Part shown: one piece after another, positions 46,701 through 57,675 of the stretch
Layout of the letters: every line of letters begins with the position of its first letter
Numbering within the stretch: the first letter of the stretch is position 1
DNA from: Anisakis pegreffii
Taxonomy: Eukaryota > Nematoda > Chromadorea > Rhabditida > Anisakidae
Length of the DNA: 64,000 bases
Reading direction: 5' to 3'
Assembly (NCBI GenBank): GCA_035041965.1
Contig: JAPYMA010001963.1
Coordinates: forward strand, 116,404-180,403
Notes under the pieces: generated by a model
What the model was told of the DNA's origin: nothing
Seen by the model: the letters and a program-made list of their open reading frames with translations, nothing else
Databases searched by the model: none
Translations under genes and position numbers: made by a program

Positions 46701-49700
46701 ACTTGCTGATAAATGCATGGCTTCGTATTTCTAGGAGACAGAACGAGCTCGCCGTTAAAACTTCACTCGAAGAGCGCATTGTGGATGTTTGTTCATTAAT
46801 GAAATTTCTTATGCAAGAAATAGTATCAGTTTTTGAGAAATCACATAAAAATGAAAGTTCTACTAACCATTTGGATGATGCTTAAGCTGTTGGGGAGGCA
46901 ATTAAAAGAATTTATGATAGTCTTTTGTCTGTTCGTTTGAACAGATGGATTGAAACTGTGCTGTTGAATTTTGTATATGGAATGTGGATTGCACTATTAT
47001 ACGGTCAGGCAATGAAAGTTGCACTAAGTGATAGTTTGAAAAGTACAGATTCATTTCAGATGTTCATAGATGTGGGACCATCGATGACAATCACATCGGT
47101 AACGAACGTGGTAGCATTTGCAATCGGTGCATTCACTCCAATTGATGAGATCCGAATCCTTTGTGTGGCCACATCGTTATCCATATCATTTGCATTCCTT
47201 TACACGATCACTCTATATGCGGCTGTTATGACGTTGTGTGCATCCAGAGAGATTATCAACGAGAAAACCAGTACAAACGATCGTGCTGTCGCTAATCAAC
47301 GCAATCAGAAACTCGCCGTGGTTTGTTCTTGCATTAGTCATAAAGCACATGTGATGGTAATATTGTCTCTAATATGAGCACTGTAAACAGCTTTTCTCAA
47401 GTGGAACTGAACAGATGATTTCGTTGGTTCGCTGTTGATCTTCAACAGAATTGTTGATAGCATCCAGAGTAGCATTTCCTAAAAGTCACAATACGCATTT
47501 TAGATTGAGGGATTTTTGAATGGCTATTGTGACTGGTTGTCCAATGGTTATACGTCAATATTTATGTTACTGATTCTGTGTCCGTACTGGTATCTGAGTA
47601 TTACTGGCGCTATGACAGCACAAGCTCGTTTATCCATTGACAGACTCTTCTTGGAAGGATCGCCCATGCTCGAGGTGAATACAGAAGTTTTTGCATGTAT
47701 TTCTTTTGATCCATTTCACTGATTCGTTTTGACTAACGATAAATACACCTTCAATATATTATTTTAATTTACATGAATTCACTTGGATGAAATTATGCAG
47801 CCCAATCATTATGGCATCTGCACAAATTGGTACCCGGTCAATTTGCCTAGCGACATTTTGACTAATGACATTCTTCGTAATGCGCATGCGAGACTATTGG
47901 ACCCACCCGTTCAGAGGATCTTGAGGATGTTCATCTCGTAGTCTATTGTCAGAACACCTGTACATGTGGACAGTGGTGATTTTGATGGCTTCAGTCAAAG
48001 TCAGCTTTTGACCAATGAAGTTACCAAGAGCAAACCACGCGTTTAGTGCATTTTTATCACCGATTATGAACAGCTTGCTTCAGCGGTCTTCTTCAAGGAA
48101 CTATATTTGGATTTATTAAAAACACGTTTCCCATAAACAAAAGAGATGTTGTTTATTATTAATTACGCACGTCATAGTACATGAAGTTAAGCAAAGTGCG
48201 GATGCTAACAACACCCATGGTAGCAATAACATTGAAGTTCATGCAACGTATGATAACCAATAACACCAATAATAACCAACAATAACAACAGCAATAAAAT
48301 AATTGATAATAACAATAAAAATGTTAATAGCAACAGTAATAAGAAGAAAAATAATAACAATAATGACGGTAGTAACGACAGTGATGACAAGGACAACTTA
48401 GTTATTAACACTGTTATTGTTATTACCAATTATTTTATTGGTATTGAATAACTGATGATATTGATAATAACATTAACTAATATTAATCATTATTACAATT
48501 TAATGATAAAAAGTAATTGATAATAACAAAAATATTTATTGGTCACTATAGGTGTTATTGGTTACCATACATTGTTATTGTTATTGCCACCACGGACGTT
48601 GTTACCATCAGCACTTTACTTAGTTTCATGTAATCTGACGTGCATAATTAATAATAAACAACATCTGTTATTTCTATGGGAAATGTGTTTTTAATGAATC
48701 CAAACATATAGTTCCTTGAGGGAGACTGCTGAAGCAAAGTGTCAATTAGCGGTGATAAAGATGAACTAAGCGCGTTGATTGCTCTTGGTAACTTCATTGG
48801 TCAAAACTTGACTTTGATTGAAGCCATCAAAATCACCAATGTCCACATATACAGGTGTTCTGACAATAGACTACGAGATGATCTTCTGAACGGATGGCTC
48901 TAACAATCTTGCACGCGCATTAGGCAAAATGTCGTTAGACAAAACATCTTCAGATAGATTGACCTGTCACAGCACAAACCAAAGATGATATCCGACCGAA
49001 TTGCGATTTTGACAAATTTCAGTTTCTCGCTATGTACCGAAGTGAGAGTTGATTGTATTTAATTGCTCTAACAGAACAAGAATTTCCTTTTATAATCCAA
49101 GATGCGCTCGTTAAGGTGAATCATGCACGACAAAAGTATGTCCTGCCAAGTTACACATGTGTGACTATATACGTGAATAGAGCTGGCGATTTGTTCAACA
49201 AAACTCGAATAGCACGAATCAAACAGATGGTCAATGAGTTCGAGCAATTACCCGATTGTAACGGAGCACAATTCAGTCATTTCTGGATTCGAGATTATGA
49301 GAATTATTTGAAGTTTACAAGTGAGGAGTTTGACGAAGACACAAACGATTCAGACGCAGATTCGTCAGCATTCTCCACTGAAAGTATACGCCAATTTATA
49401 GAATGGCCCGAATATAAGTATTGGCAAGGATTCATGCGATTCGACGAAACAACTTCAAGGTATTGCAATTTAAGCACTTCACTTCGGAAACGAATAACTT
49501 TCTGCATGGATCTGAGTTGAATGATCCAAATGATTTATTTAGCATATCCGTTAATTTAGAATGAAATCGTTCTTAATTACGGTCGCGTATCACGGTGAAC
49601 ATTTGGCTGATTGGACAGAACGATTGAATATTCTCAAAAGGTGGCGCAGTATTGTCGATCGATACCAAGTGAGCGTTTTTCGATGGTTTTCCTCTCAATC

Positions 49701-52700
49701 TGATGAAAACGATTTCTTAAACCAAACCTTAAGCTCTATTACTGCTCATTTTAACTGATTGTGAGCTATTGGATAAAAATCAGAGAATTGAACGATCCAA
49801 CATCAGCAATTACATTCAAAAATAAATTCCATCTTAATAAAGTCTCAAATTCGAATCAATTCAGGACTTGGAAGCGACCGTTTATGAAGATGAAGCGTTG
49901 TATTCAGAACAAATTGATCATTTCTTACCAATCACTATTCAAACGTCACTCGTCACGTTCTTATGTATGGCTATTGTTTGCTTCATTTTTATGCCGAATT
50001 TCTTCACTCTGTTTGTTGCTGTTGGTGCAATTACATCGATATTCATTGGTTAGTAGTTAATTGATCACTTGCATATTTTAATGCACATTATGATAATGTA
50101 AGTAATGCTACTGCATGGACAATTCCAATTCGTTATTGCTTGAAGCATTATTTTGCTCAGCAAACAAACGGAGAAAAAATTTTCTCTATTTCGAGAATTC
50201 ACAACTGTTCTCGAACTGCTGTCAACCTTTCAGTTCATGTTATTTAATCGTAGCGTTCCATATTGATCATTCGATTACCCTATTTGATCATCTTTGCATC
50301 AAACTCGCTCACAACAAAAAGAAGGAAACAGCATCGTTACTTTGATAATATATAAAAGGAGGAAACAACACTCCCTTAGCAATAAGCAAATCAGACGGAT
50401 CTGTAAAGTTGCAAAAAAATTACAAAAGTGATCTTACGAATCAAGTCAAAACTATGGCGAATTCACATAATCTGTCATTGTACACTACATCAGTTAGTAC
50501 ATGCAATGCTACTACATACATCGTAAGGGGTTGCATGGAAACATTTCCATGAACGTTCAATAAGCACATGACTGGAAACAATAACGAAATACGTACGTAC
50601 CAAAAATTGTTCGGCCAGCGATTTTTAGTGTCAACGCGCAGAATGCAAAGTGAATAGAATTCAACCAAAAAATCGCCCGTGGTAAAAAAAAAACAATAGT
50701 GTGAACTAGTGTTCGTCGGGGAACGGGGTCCCCGTCGGGGACCCCGGCGGGGAACGCGGGGAGCGCTCCCCCCGCGCAATTTGCTCCCCGACATTTTTGC
50801 GGGGACCCCCCCGTCCAATTTACTCCCCGCGGGGACCCCCCCGCGCAATTTGCTCCCCGACTTTTTCGCGGGGAGCTCCCCGTCCAATTTCGCTCCCCGA
50901 CGGGGAGGACGGGGAGTGCGAACCTTCCCGAATATCGCGAACATTTAACTGAAAATGGTGAAAGACAGCTGCAACACTTTCAATATTGTCTTGTTTTTTG
51001 TTTTGAAATGTGAGTATAAGGTGCACTTGAAAGAAAACTACTTAAAAAAAGGAGAAAATTCTTTAAAAAATTGAAATTTTGTTTAAAAAATTGAGCTGAA
51101 ATGCTCCCCGTCCTCCCCGTCGGGGAACACGGGGAGCGGTCATTCCCCGACGGGGTCCCCCCCGCGCAATTTGCTCCCCGACTTTTTCGCGGGGACCCCC
51201 TCGTCCAATTTACTCCCCGCGGGGACCCCCCCCGCGCAATTTGCTCCCCGACTTTTTCGCGGGGACCCCATTCGTCCAATTTACTCCCCGCGGGGACCCC
51301 CCCCGCGCAATTTGCTCCCCGACTTTTTCGCGGGGACCCCCCCGTCCAATTTACTCCCCGCGGGGACCCCCCCGTGCAAAAAATTGCTCCCCGACGAACA
51401 CTAGTGTGAACTAACCAGAGAATTCTCAGAGCGTGCTCAATCATCGATGGTCGATTTACATCGATTAATATGTGTTGATCAGAAAATTGTCTGCACAAGT
51501 CAGTAATTAGGACTAATTACTAATGCAAGCGAATAGCTAAACATTGATCAAGTGAGGTAATATAATCGAGCAAATGAGCAAATGAAACTTCTTCGCTATC
51601 GTGAAATACCCAAACGAAACGAGAATTGCTTCGAGAAGTCGTAAATATCATCTGGGTAGTGAAGACAGAGATTAGCCTTCTGGTCTTGCGTCGTATCAGA
51701 AATCTTCGAAATGCAGACCCGTGAAGTGAACCAAATAGCTATTTTCAAAAAATATCGCGAAAATTATCGCTTAGCCAATCGAGGGCGATCAACATACAGC
51801 GAAAATCGACGGCCCATTTTTTGCAATTTCATAATTTTGAGGTGTATTCGGTTTCGTAACGCACTGGGGTGTTGATGTGGACAGTTTTTCGATGGCTGCA
51901 CTCATCATGTCAATCGGTTTATCGGTTGACTTCCCAGCTCATATCACCTATCATTATCATCGAAGCGGCTACGATAGCAGTCTGTCATCTTCAAAGGAAC
52001 GTATCAAGCAGTGCCTTATCGCTATTGGATTCCCATTATTGCAGTGTAGTGGATCGACAGTTTTGTTCGTACTGTGTCTGGCATTCATACCGTGTTACAT
52101 GAGTGCGGTTAGTTTTCATACACATACCCATTACTGCATATGTTATTACTGATTCCGAGTACAGCTTGTTAGCTGTGGATCAGATTATACCAATGATTTA
52201 AACATTCCGACTGTTTTTTAATTGATCAACTAAAATTAGATAGACTAGTTTAAATCAAAAATATTATTAAAACCTTAGAATCAAGTGTAGGTTGTGTAGA
52301 AGATACTGAATTTATATTGAGAATTTATAATGAAATATCCGTATCCCTGGTCCATATGCAAATGAAAGTTAAGCTAACCTTTAGCCAATATTCATCAAAA
52401 TACACTCGGCCTTGATTGTTGATCAATTTGAAAATTCGATTACAATCATTTAAAGTGTTCACGCTGCCTCAAGCTGATAAAGATTCAGCAGTCAGGTTGA
52501 CACTAGGTGAAACTGAAATGACCTTGATCTTCATTCAGGTATTCATAAAGACTATTACGCTTGTCATGTCGCTCGGCATAATACATGCGTTGATCGTTGT
52601 TCCAGTGTTCTTGTGTACTTTAACAAATATTCACAAACGATATTCGACGTGGCAAAACTTCAGTGTAATTTTTTTTTGGAACGATCAATTGATTTTCTAT

Positions 52701-52874
52701 TCCTTCTTTTCACAAACTAAAAGGAAAGATTATCGAAATCATCGATTGATTAACGTTCACGAATTTCAGCAGAAAATGATAAAGTCGAAGGAAATAGGCA
52801 AAGAGGTAGATGTTGCGTTCCGGAAATGCAGTAGCGCGGATGTGTCCATAAATGCTATTCAGACGATTGTTTAA
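43723..52874 (+). CDS. Patched-related (PTR) sterol-sensing-domain membrane protein, copy B
   Basis: A tandem paralog of the 25-34 kb gene. Fourteen exons: 43723-43836, 44289-44615, 45472-45740, 45894-46062, 46360-46504, 46686-46786, 47060-47320, 47504-47674, 49116-49459, 49560-49668, 49865-50048, 51842-52107, 52539-52664 and 52770-52874. They sum to 2691 nt, or 896 aa. Eight exons have exactly the same length as in copy A (327, 169, 145, 171, 109, 184, 266, 126 nt) and all phases match. Hallmarks are [42 protein letters not shown] (TM4), [50 protein letters not shown] and [20 protein letters not shown]. The second luminal loop has an acidic insertion (around [15 protein letters not shown]), making exon 9 longer. 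The final 105-nt intron has no in-frame stop. Introns hold two mobile elements. Function is presumed membrane transport or lipid handling, by family. Confidence 0.93.
47829..48970. mobile_element. 1.1-kb foldback (MULE-like) element in a ptr B intron
   Basis: The left part (47829 to about 48290) is repeated in inverted orientation on the right (about 48510 to 48970). Matching blocks include the GGTCAAxxTGxCTA terminus, the GGTGTTCTGACAATAGACTACGAG block, the CATTGGTCAAAACTTGACTT block, and the AATAATAAACAACATCT block. The centre is AAT/AAC-type low-complexity sequence that is itself palindromic. The termini match the short element at 22770-22949. Flanking 10-mers TGCACAAATT and AGCACAAACC share a 7-base core, consistent with a decayed target duplication. 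No transposase was found. It lies between exons 8 and 9 of ptr B. Confidence 0.72.
50709..51401. mobile_element. GC-rich inverted-terminus element with 12-bp flanking duplication
   Basis: The element starts GTGTTCGTCGGGGA and ends with the exact reverse complement TCCCCGACGAACAC, flanked on both sides by TAGTGTGAACTA (50697-50708 and 51402-51413). It has two extremely GC-rich blocks (to about 50930 and from about 51101) around an AT-rich middle. The blocks are built from direct repeats of about 68 bp that alternate a GCGCAATTTGCTCCCCGAC-type and a GTCCAATTTACTCCCCGCG-type half. GC content contrasts sharply with the AT-rich host. Long open frames across it are repeat artefacts. It lies in the intron between exons 11 and 12 of ptr B. 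Confidence 0.8.
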
Positions 52875-54359
52875 ATTGATTACTCTTATGTTCCATGAAG
52901 TTTCATTATGAGAAAACGGGTTTCTTGTTAACATTCAACATTTTAATTGCTTATTCTCGATAACAACTATTGCGTGTTCATATTGTGTTTGTACCGAGAT
53001 GCGATTGTACCAAGGGTAATGTGGAAATGTTTGTGAATGAAATTGAATGGAATCTTGTTTCTATTGATTTCGTTTTTGTGGACAACGTCTAATTGTGATA
53101 AACATTATTGGTTTTCTTTGCGAAAGAAGCAATTCAGGAACTACTCATTGAAGTGAAACTGAAATTTCGCTTTACGCCTGTTGAACGAAATAGCATAATA
53201 GAAAACGAGAACATTTGTTTCGTTGAACTTCAAGAACCCTCATAATCCGTTTTCGGTTTGAGCTTTTTGCCGAACTATTTTTCAAAAATCATCCTCTACG
53301 GGCATTTAAAAATATCAAAAAATAGTGAGAGAGAGCATTTCAGAGAAATGACCATCGAGAAAATGCTGTAATTATCCAGGCTGGAAGCGGTTATTTGCGA
53401 CTTGCACGAGAAGCTTATTTTCATTTCACTCGCACACAGTACCACTGCGTAATTTTTGCTGTCATCAGCCACAACTGTTTTGATGAATTCAGAAGTTTTT
53501 CGAGTTGAACCTCTCTCTACAAATAAATTCGAGATTCCGTGCTTTGACGAGCATCTTCACTGAAATCGCCGCGTAGCAGCCAGTTCCACAAAATGTGCAC
53601 CGATTGCATTCGGTAATTTCTACGGATTCGTCCCCTCCGTAACATCCGTTTCAAAAACATCGCTTAACGTCCAAATTCCAATACCAACTTCCAAGTCGTC
53701 ACGTTGTCGTTGAAATACGCATCAATAAGGATGGAAATGCCACAAATTGTGGCGATACGTTCGTTGAATCACGATTTCACCACACAAATCACTCGGGGTT
53801 CTATCGATTAGGTGCGAGTAAGTTTAATGCGTAATTCGGGTGGACCTCATCTAGTGAACTGGGAACAGTAGGCGAAAGTTGCGGACCGTGGGACGCTTTG
53901 ATGAGTCTCTTTTCGAAGCGGCAGCTCTTCGTGCGATCGTGGTCGGAAAATGCGCTCGGAATGAGTTCATTGCTCACAACGCAACGCACCATTTGATCAC
54001 TGATCACCTGACTTTGTGATCTCCTCCGTAGAAGAATGTGTTTACGCAATTTATGCACTGGTTTGAGACAAGAGTAGGGTCGAGATACAGAGTTGGTAAA
54101 CCTGTGAACGTCATTTGTTAATGCTTTAGGCGTTATTCTTCGCAAATCGTTTTTTGATGTGGAAATGTTAGAGATGCGCGCAAGACTGATTTGAAATATT
54201 TCTGTTCTGTGGGGCCCGATGAACATGCGTTGTGTTGAGATGACGTTTTTGACATTCTCCCATATTATTGTCGATAATGGTAAACTGCAATGTTCAGTTA
54301 TCGGTACGGATTCTGAAATTTAATTTATCAATGTGTATATTAAAATTTTTTAAGGCAAA
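52875..54359. other. Intergenic region between ptr B and ISCU
   Basis: The 5' part is 3' UTR and AT-rich spacer. From about 53500 the base composition becomes more even, and a 141-codon minus-strand open frame (53801-54226) ends 133 nt from the ISCU start; it is listed separately. A splice-acceptor-like tract (TTTTTTAAG) lies immediately 5' of the ISCU ATG and may be an SL trans-splice site. Confidence 0.45.
53801..54226 (-). CDS. Hypothetical 141-aa open frame divergent from ISCU
   Basis: A single open frame from an ATG at 54226, with a basic, Ser/Arg-rich product ending SLDEVHPNYALNLLAPNR. GC content and codon balance are higher than the surrounding intergenic DNA, and the start faces the ISCU start 133 nt away, so a shared promoter is possible. 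No domain is recognised and possible donors occur inside (for example after SQSQ), so the true gene, if any, could be spliced. It could also be a transposon remnant. Confidence 0.3.
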   Translation of the reverse strand: MFIGPHRTEIFQISLARISNISTSKNDLRRITPKALTNDVHRFTNSVSRPYSCLKPVHKLRKHILLRRRSQSQVISDQMVRCVVSNELIPSAFSDHDRTKSCRFEKRLIKASHGPQLSPTVPSSLDEVHPNYALNLLAPNR

Positions 54360-55329
54360 ATGTCGCTTCGTTCTGGACAACTGTTAACGAGTTTGATTGC
54401 GCGAAGCAAGAGTTTCAACTTTCTTGCGACTGCATCTTATCATGAGAAAGTGATCGATCACTACGAACATCCTCGTAATGTTGGCTCGTTGGACAAGAAT
54501 GATCCAACGGTTGGTACTGGTATTGTTGGTGCACCCGCTTGCGGCGATGTTATGAAACTCCAGATCAAGGTGAGTTTGAAATATCTGAGAGAGCCATGCA
54601 GTCAGCTCAAAAGTTGGGCGGAAGTTCTTGTTTTTCATTGATACTGCTACTGATGTTATTTTTGCTTTTGGTATTTTTCTTATCATGACCATTGCATCGT
54701 CAATCCCAGTTCCATGCAAATGAATTAGTGTACACTTGTGTGATTCACACTGGCTTCTATGATTCGCACTGGAGAAGTGTTCAATTCAGGTTGATGACAA
54801 TGGCAAAATCATTGATGCGAAATTCAAGACTTTCGGCTGTGGGTCGGCGATTGCATCTAGTAGCCTGGCATCGGAATGGATCAAAGGGAAGACCACGGAT
54901 TATGCATCCACAGTACGGAATGACCAGATCGCGAAGGAACTCTCTCTGCCACCAGTCAAGCTGCACTGCTCGAGTTCGTTCCTCCTTTGAAATTATGGAA
55001 TTACAAATTTTTAATCTTCGGATTGGAACATCCGTTTGTCGCACTGACGAAGCGTTGCTTGAAAGTAAATCACCTTGATTCACTGACATAATTCATCTCT
55101 TTTTTTCTGTATGAGAAACGGGATTTGCGTTAGGTGTTTTTGAGGTGTTTAGGTTTAATTACGATACTGAACTCGAATGTATGTGCTACAGAATCTCATG
55201 AATGTCGCCGTCGAATCTCTCCTGCTGTAATTTTTTCGATTTTCAGTGTTGGCTGAAGACGCTATAAAGGCGGCGTTAAACGATTACCGTCGAAAGCAGA
55301 AGAAGACAAAGTCCGCGGCCACGCAGTAA
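54360..55329 (+). CDS. iscu-1: Iron-sulfur cluster assembly scaffold protein ISCU
   Basis: The mitochondrial scaffold on which the NFS1-ISD11-frataxin complex assembles [2Fe-2S] clusters. Three exons: 54360-54569, 54790-54973 and 55247-55329. They are in phase and give 477 nt, or 158 aa. The N-terminal 25 or so residues (MSLRSGQLLTSLIARSKSF) are basic and Ser/Leu-rich with no acids, a mitochondrial presequence. The conserved core follows: YHEKVIDHYEHPRNVGSLDK, GAPACGDVMKLQIK (first cluster Cys and the adjacent Asp), FKTFGCGSAIASSS (second Cys), the HSC70-recognition motif LPPVK, and LHCSMLAEDAI (third Cys) split by the second intron. The C-terminus is Lys-rich. All ligand residues are intact, so the protein should be functional. 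Confidence 0.97.
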
Positions 55330-57675
55330 CTGGCGGCGTCTGAATAATATTTTGTATCATTTTCTCAATTAACCAATGATTTTTTTTCACTAATCCTGTA
55401 CCATAATATAATCATTTGTCATATTCAATAAGCCAGATGGAATAATGATTAGTGCATAAATGAAAGTAGCCAGTTTCAAACGTTTTTTCGAAATGTTGTT
55501 TACTTACAGTAAAGCAGTTTTGTAAGTGTGTTGGTTTAGCACTTCGGATTTGCTTTGTTGAGTGGTGCATTCTCATAAAACGGACAAAAGCAATGAATGA
55601 GCAGTGCTTCGGTTGAGATTTGTTTAGTGAAAGGAGCAATTTTAATAAGTCATCTTTTCGTCGTGAATGTGTTCGTAACACACGTACGGTGATGTCGGTC
55701 ATGGATTTGGTTTTACGAACTTTTTTGTGAATTTGGACTCGACTTTGATGTTTCTTTTTTGGCTCATTTCCGCGATGTATCACAACACCACGGGACATAA
55801 ACCCGATTAACGACTAAGTTTTTGTATTCAAATAAAGCTCGTGCTTTCTTGTCAGGCTTTGTGTCTTACAAATCTTAGATTCTCCGTCATAATCGCCGAT
55901 TCATCATTGACGTTTTGTCTGTCCAAACTAAGGAACTGTCACATAATTGTGGTTGGAATTTCTTTATGATGCTCGACTACAACAGTTCATAGTATATTTG
56001 TTCCGAAGTATTTTGTTCGAGATACCCTCCAGTGTTTCGTGAAATTGTATGTGCTTCTTTTGTGGATGCATCGGTTGATTTCATGATATGATTGTCTTAT
56101 AGACGTGCACACACAGCCTCTACGTGACCGGAGTGGTAGCTTTGTGATCATTTGTAAACATAGAGTAAACGTTGTCGTAGTGTGGTTATTATTTTTGGCA
56201 GTGGTAAATGAATGCGCACGGCTTGTCAACATATTTGTGTGTAAACACACTATACATGAAGATCAATAAAAATGATAACGTAACTGATCAGAGCATATCA
56301 ATTTCATCTGTGTTCAACACAAACTCATGAATGATTCCTTAGCTTCGAATTTATAAGTCGCAAAATGCGATGGAATAACTTTGCTGTTGTTTTATTTCTG
56401 AAGGTTGATGTTGTTGCGACAGATTTGACAATTTCATCTAACTATCGGTATCAGTGCCATTGTCATCCAAATAGTTGTGAAGGGAGCGGAAACAGTGAAT
56501 GAATTCATGAACTGAATGCACAGATTAGTTCATAATGGAAATGATTTGTGGCATGAGTGTGTGACAAAGCGACAAATGGACTTAGCGAAGAGTATTTAAG
56601 ATGGTGAAATTATTCTGACCATTGCATGGTAATAAGCGTTTGTATGAAATGCAATTGCTATAACTATAGATAATCATGGCGAAAGGATGGCAGAACGATT
56701 GACTTGTTACGGTAGATTCGGCAAGATGGATTGATCTAAAAAATGAATGAAGTGGATACGAAAGGATTGGTGTAATCTGCTTTCATAACGGATACTAACT
56801 GAAAGCACTGGGCGATAAGATAGATACGGTTAGATACGATACTATCCTGTATCACTCACATTGCTATAGAACAATAGGAACGAAAACATTTTGTTGTTAG
56901 ACTGTGGTTTTGATTTTACTTGTTAATTCGGTTGTCAGTATTTTCCAGACAATACATTTTAGTATCATCATGAGTATCACTGACTCTAACTTCATTCATT
57001 CAATATTGATCGGTAAGCTTGCAAGTCGAAGCCCCCTATCTCAGCCTTCGCAATTCTCTCTTCCAAACCGTCAGTTACCAATCTGTAACTATTTTTACCC
57101 GAAGAAACGATTTGCTCAGTGATTTAGACAAGATTATGAAAAAATTTATGTATTAAGGTGTTGATGTTCGAGTCATGGTTGCAAATTGTTTATTTCAGTT
57201 GAAGATTATTAGGATCGAAGAGAGAAATATTACAGTGGGAAAATTATTACAAAACGCAATAATAGACAATACAAAAAATGTATCGTTGATGATACTCTAT
57301 GTATTGATGGCATTAGAGTAAATTTGAGTTTGTAAGTAATATGAATGTTGATTGCGGGATGAATTGAAGACAATACGAGGGATAATACGGGCTGAGGCAA
57401 TGTGAATTTGCAGTATTATTGTCACTGCAGCACAGCAGTTGATGTTGATTATAAGCACGCAAACTGAGAAAACGAATGAGTCTGAGATGTCTGGCGAACA
57501 TTCCAAAATATGCTGGACATCGTAAATACTTTCACGAAGTTCCTTCCTCACAATCCAATCAATCAACTTATGTTCACAGTCTGTGTTCATGAATTTCGAT
57601 GAAGCTACCAAAAATATTTATAAATTCCACCACGCATTTCTTGTTTTCGCCAAGATCTCAGACTTTTTGTATCAG
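55330..57675. other. Intergenic region downstream of ISCU
   Basis: About 2.3 kb, AT-rich. Open frames on the minus strand (55412-55798; 57297-57611) are long for the region but show no domain and no splice chain. The 57297-57611 frame immediately follows the stop of the small secreted-protein gene and is probably its 3' UTR. No repeats were recognised. Confidence 0.4.

Noticed and set aside
48205..48429. Leu/Ile-rich minus-strand open frame resembling a membrane peptide
   Set aside because: Produced by AAT/AAC-type low-complexity sequence in the centre of the foldback element.
50441..51498. Several long open frames on both strands rich in Gly, Arg and Pro
   Set aside because: They arise from the GC-rich CCCCG/CGGGG tandem repeats of the element at 50709-51401, with open frames on both strands and no splice or domain support.
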